Assembly: GCA_947630505.1 (NCBI GenBank)
Contig: CANRHV010000029.1
Location: forward strand, 1-34,239
Direction of reading: 5' to 3'
Source: an uncultured Monoglobus sp.
GTDB taxonomy: Bacteria > Bacillota > Clostridia > Monoglobales > Monoglobaceae
Length of the DNA: 34,239 nucleotides
Part shown: piece by piece, positions 32,716-34,239 of the stretch
How positions within the stretch are numbered: the stretch's first letter is position 1
Layout of the letters: every line of letters starts with the position of its first letter
Notes under the pieces: generated by a model
Seen by the model: only the letters and a program-made list of their open reading frames with translations
Database searches by the model: none
Told to the model about the DNA's origin: nothing
Position numbers and translations under genes: made by a program

Positions 32716-34011
32716 CTAAATGCAAAATGCCGCGTAGAGCGGAACCGTCTTTTTATTGTTTTCAAATCCGAAATTTTTTGACGACAGCTTGATCGCATAG
32801 TCAGGCTTATATGTTTTCATATAAACATTAAGGCTTTTGGCTTTGGTATTGTCGGCGGACTTGACCTCTATCGGTATAAGTCTGCCTTCGCGTTGAATAA
32901 CAAAGTCTATCTCCGCTCCGCGGTCGGACTCCCAATAATGCGTTTGATAACCGTTGATCTCAAGCTGCACATTTACATAATTTTCAGCCATGCCGCCCTT
33001 AAAATCATTAAGCTCATCAACCATATACAGCACATCATTCGCCGCCAAATTCTTTTTGGAACACAGCAGTCCCAAATCCGAAACATATATTTTAAACGCG
33101 TCAATATTGCGATAGTTTTCAAGAGGCTTTTTAATTTGCTCGACCTTGTATATCCGAGACACGATTCCTGATAAACTCAGCCACTCTATGGCGTTCTCAA
33201 ACTCCTTTGCCCGTCCGCCTTTCTTTATCAACTTATATTGAAAACGCGTGTTCTTCTTTGAAAGCTGCACGGTTATGCTGTCATAGGCAAGTCTCGTCTT
33301 TTTGATCTCGTTTAAATTATTGTATTTGCTCATATCGTTTAAATAACTCGCGAGTATCGTGTCCTGAGTGTGGCGCACAAGAATATAATCGTTGGTTTCA
33401 ACAAATTGCTTCACGCACTCCGGCATACCGCCGACGACAAGATATTTGCGATACAGCTCCATCGCTGTATCATGCAAAGCCGACGGCATAGGACTGTCGG
33501 TTTTAAAGCATTTTTTGATTCTGTCAACCAGCGCGTCCTCACCCATCGCGAGCATAAATTCTTCCATATCCATAGGATACAGCGTTTTCATATCTACCTT
33601 GCCGACGGGAAATGAAAACGCCGCTCTGTTGACCGCGACTCCGAGCAGACTGCCCGCGACAATAATATGATAATCGGGCGCGTCCTCGCAAAAATATTTC
33701 AGCGAAGTCAAAGCCCTTTCGCAAAGCTGAACTTCGTCAAACACTATCAGAGTTTTTTCTTTTACTATAGTCTGCCCCGCGATATGCGACAGAATCGGAA
33801 TTAAATACCCGGGACTGATATTCTCGGCAAATGTGTCATTCAGCTTTGGATTTGTTTCAAAATTAAAGTATGCCACATTCTCATAATGCGTGCGCGCAAA
33901 CTCAAGCACCGAATAAGTTTTGCCAACCTGCCTTGCGCCCTGCAAGATCAGCGGCTTGCGATGCTCGCTCTCCTTCCATTCTTCCAAAAAGCTCATAATT
34001 TTTCGATACAT
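32716..34011 (-). CDS. AAA ATPase with C-terminal DUF4143 domain
   Basis: This encodes a 431-residue ATPase. The ATG at 34011 follows GGGGGTG at 8 nt; a longer frame starting at 34104 would include the promoter. The N-terminal AAA_14 domain has Walker A GARQVGKT (25-32) and Walker B TLIVFDEVQ (87-95). The second half is DUF4143, with a terminal segment GAEIDFVIQREGRLIPIEVK whose spaced D...ExK resembles the PD-(D/E)XK nuclease fold. Such proteins are abundant in gut anaerobes and variable between strains; their function is unknown. The gene faces the retron remnant convergently and is not part of its operon. Confidence 0.9.
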   Translation of the reverse strand: MYRKIMSFLEEWKESEHRKPLILQGARQVGKTYSVLEFARTHYENVAYFNFETNPKLNDTFAENISPGYLIPILSHIAGQTIVKEKTLIVFDEVQLCERALTSLKYFCEDAPDYHIIVAGSLLGVAVNRAAFSFPVGKVDMKTLYPMDMEEFMLAMGEDALVDRIKKCFKTDSPMPSALHDTAMELYRKYLVVGGMPECVKQFVETNDYILVRHTQDTILASYLNDMSKYNNLNEIKKTRLAYDSITVQLSKKNTRFQYKLIKKGGRAKEFENAIEWLSLSGIVSRIYKVEQIKKPLENYRNIDAFKIYVSDLGLLCSKKNLAANDVLYMVDELNDFKGGMAENYVNVQLEINGYQTHYWESDRGAEIDFVIQREGRLIPIEVKSADNTKAKSLNVYMKTYKPDYAIKLSSKNFGFENNKKTVPLYAAFCI

Positions 34012-34041
34012 ATCAACACCCCCCGATATTAAGATGATAAC

Positions 34042-34070
34042 ATTATAACACACATTCGCGTAAAAATCAA
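34042..34070 (-). promoter_or_regulatory. Promoter of the DUF4143 ATPase gene
   Basis: Minus-strand TTGATT (34070-34065) and TATAAT (34047-34042) are 17 nt apart, 30 nt before the ATG at 34011. Confidence 0.8.
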
Positions 34071-34191
34071 TGGCGTTAATAAAATAATTTACATTAAACT
34101 GCATAAATATTTTTGCAATTTCAACACAATTATACAGAAATATATTATTTTTATATTGCTTAACTTAAGAAATAAAGGATAACTTAGAATT

Positions 34192-34239
34192 ATGTATATA
34201 AAATTTATTTATTTTTCAATCAATATATATTTGGGGAGT
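34192..34239 (+). CDS. Possible start of a gene leaving the right edge
   Basis: ATG at 34192, with AAAGGAT about 12 nt upstream, opens a frame (MYIKFIYFSINIYLGS) that stays open to the window end. Only 16 codons in very AT-rich DNA are seen, so this may be chance. Confidence 0.2.
   Translation, partial: MYIKFIYFSINIYLGS

Noticed and set aside
32716-34011. DUF4143 ATPase as the effector of the neighbouring retron
   Set aside because: It is convergent, has its own promoter, and such ATPases are common and scattered. Proximity alone is not enough.

Overview
The window looks like a chromosome segment of a low-to-mid GC anaerobic Firmicute, probably a clostridial (Oscillospiraceae/Eubacteriales-like) bacterium. 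The signs are AAAGGAG-type ribosome binding sites throughout, AT-rich intergenic DNA with consensus sigma-A promoters, CCA-encoding tRNA genes, an oxygen-sensitive class III ribonucleotide reductase, an HPr with both His15 and Ser46, and Firmicute-type gene neighbourhoods. Species cannot be named from the sequence alone.

Layout. (1) 1-3200, minus strand: an AT-rich accessory cassette. In transcription order it holds a hypothetical protein, a Mor-like activator, a GTPase with a glycine-zipper tail, a 56-residue zinc-ribbon protein, a second GTPase paralogue, a small ribbon-helix-helix-like protein, and the first codons of a serine recombinase running off the left edge. It looks like one end of an integrated element abutting two tRNA-Ser genes (3346-3548). 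(2) 3659-6931, minus strand: nrdD-nrdG-dut, an anaerobic dNTP supply operon whose promoter is overlapped by two NrdR boxes three helical turns apart. (3) 7156-10724, plus strand: a CtpE-like P-type ATPase and cysK. (4) 10743-15602, plus strand: a response regulator, an intramembrane-sensing histidine kinase, an ABC ATPase and a large FtsX-type permease, forming a sensing and detoxification module with overlapping genes. (5) 15641-23869, minus strand: a housekeeping operon lon-engB-FAH family-hisS-aspS-tyrS. (6) 23958-28119: a CmpB-like membrane protein, a zinc/manganese-binding lipoprotein and a BaiN-like flavoprotein on the plus strand, converging on a membrane acyltransferase. (7) 28341-31356, plus strand: an unusual leader of tandem tRNA 5'-half mimics before tRNA-Asn, then an HPr-family gene, uvrC and tRNA-Leu. 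(8) 31413-34070: a second accessory patch with a 5'-truncated IS3-family transposase, a decayed retron (promoter, well-formed msr-msd-like RNA, first about 100 codons of the reverse transcriptase, hairpin), and a convergent AAA/DUF4143 ATPase.

The main discovery candidates are the retron remnant with an apparently intact non-coding RNA (32038-32570), the tandem tRNA-half/hairpin repeats with a compensatory base-pair change (28430-28545), and the paired-GTPase cassette (1250-3174). Core genes are firm. Functions of the GTPase cassette, operators and leader RNAs are inferences.
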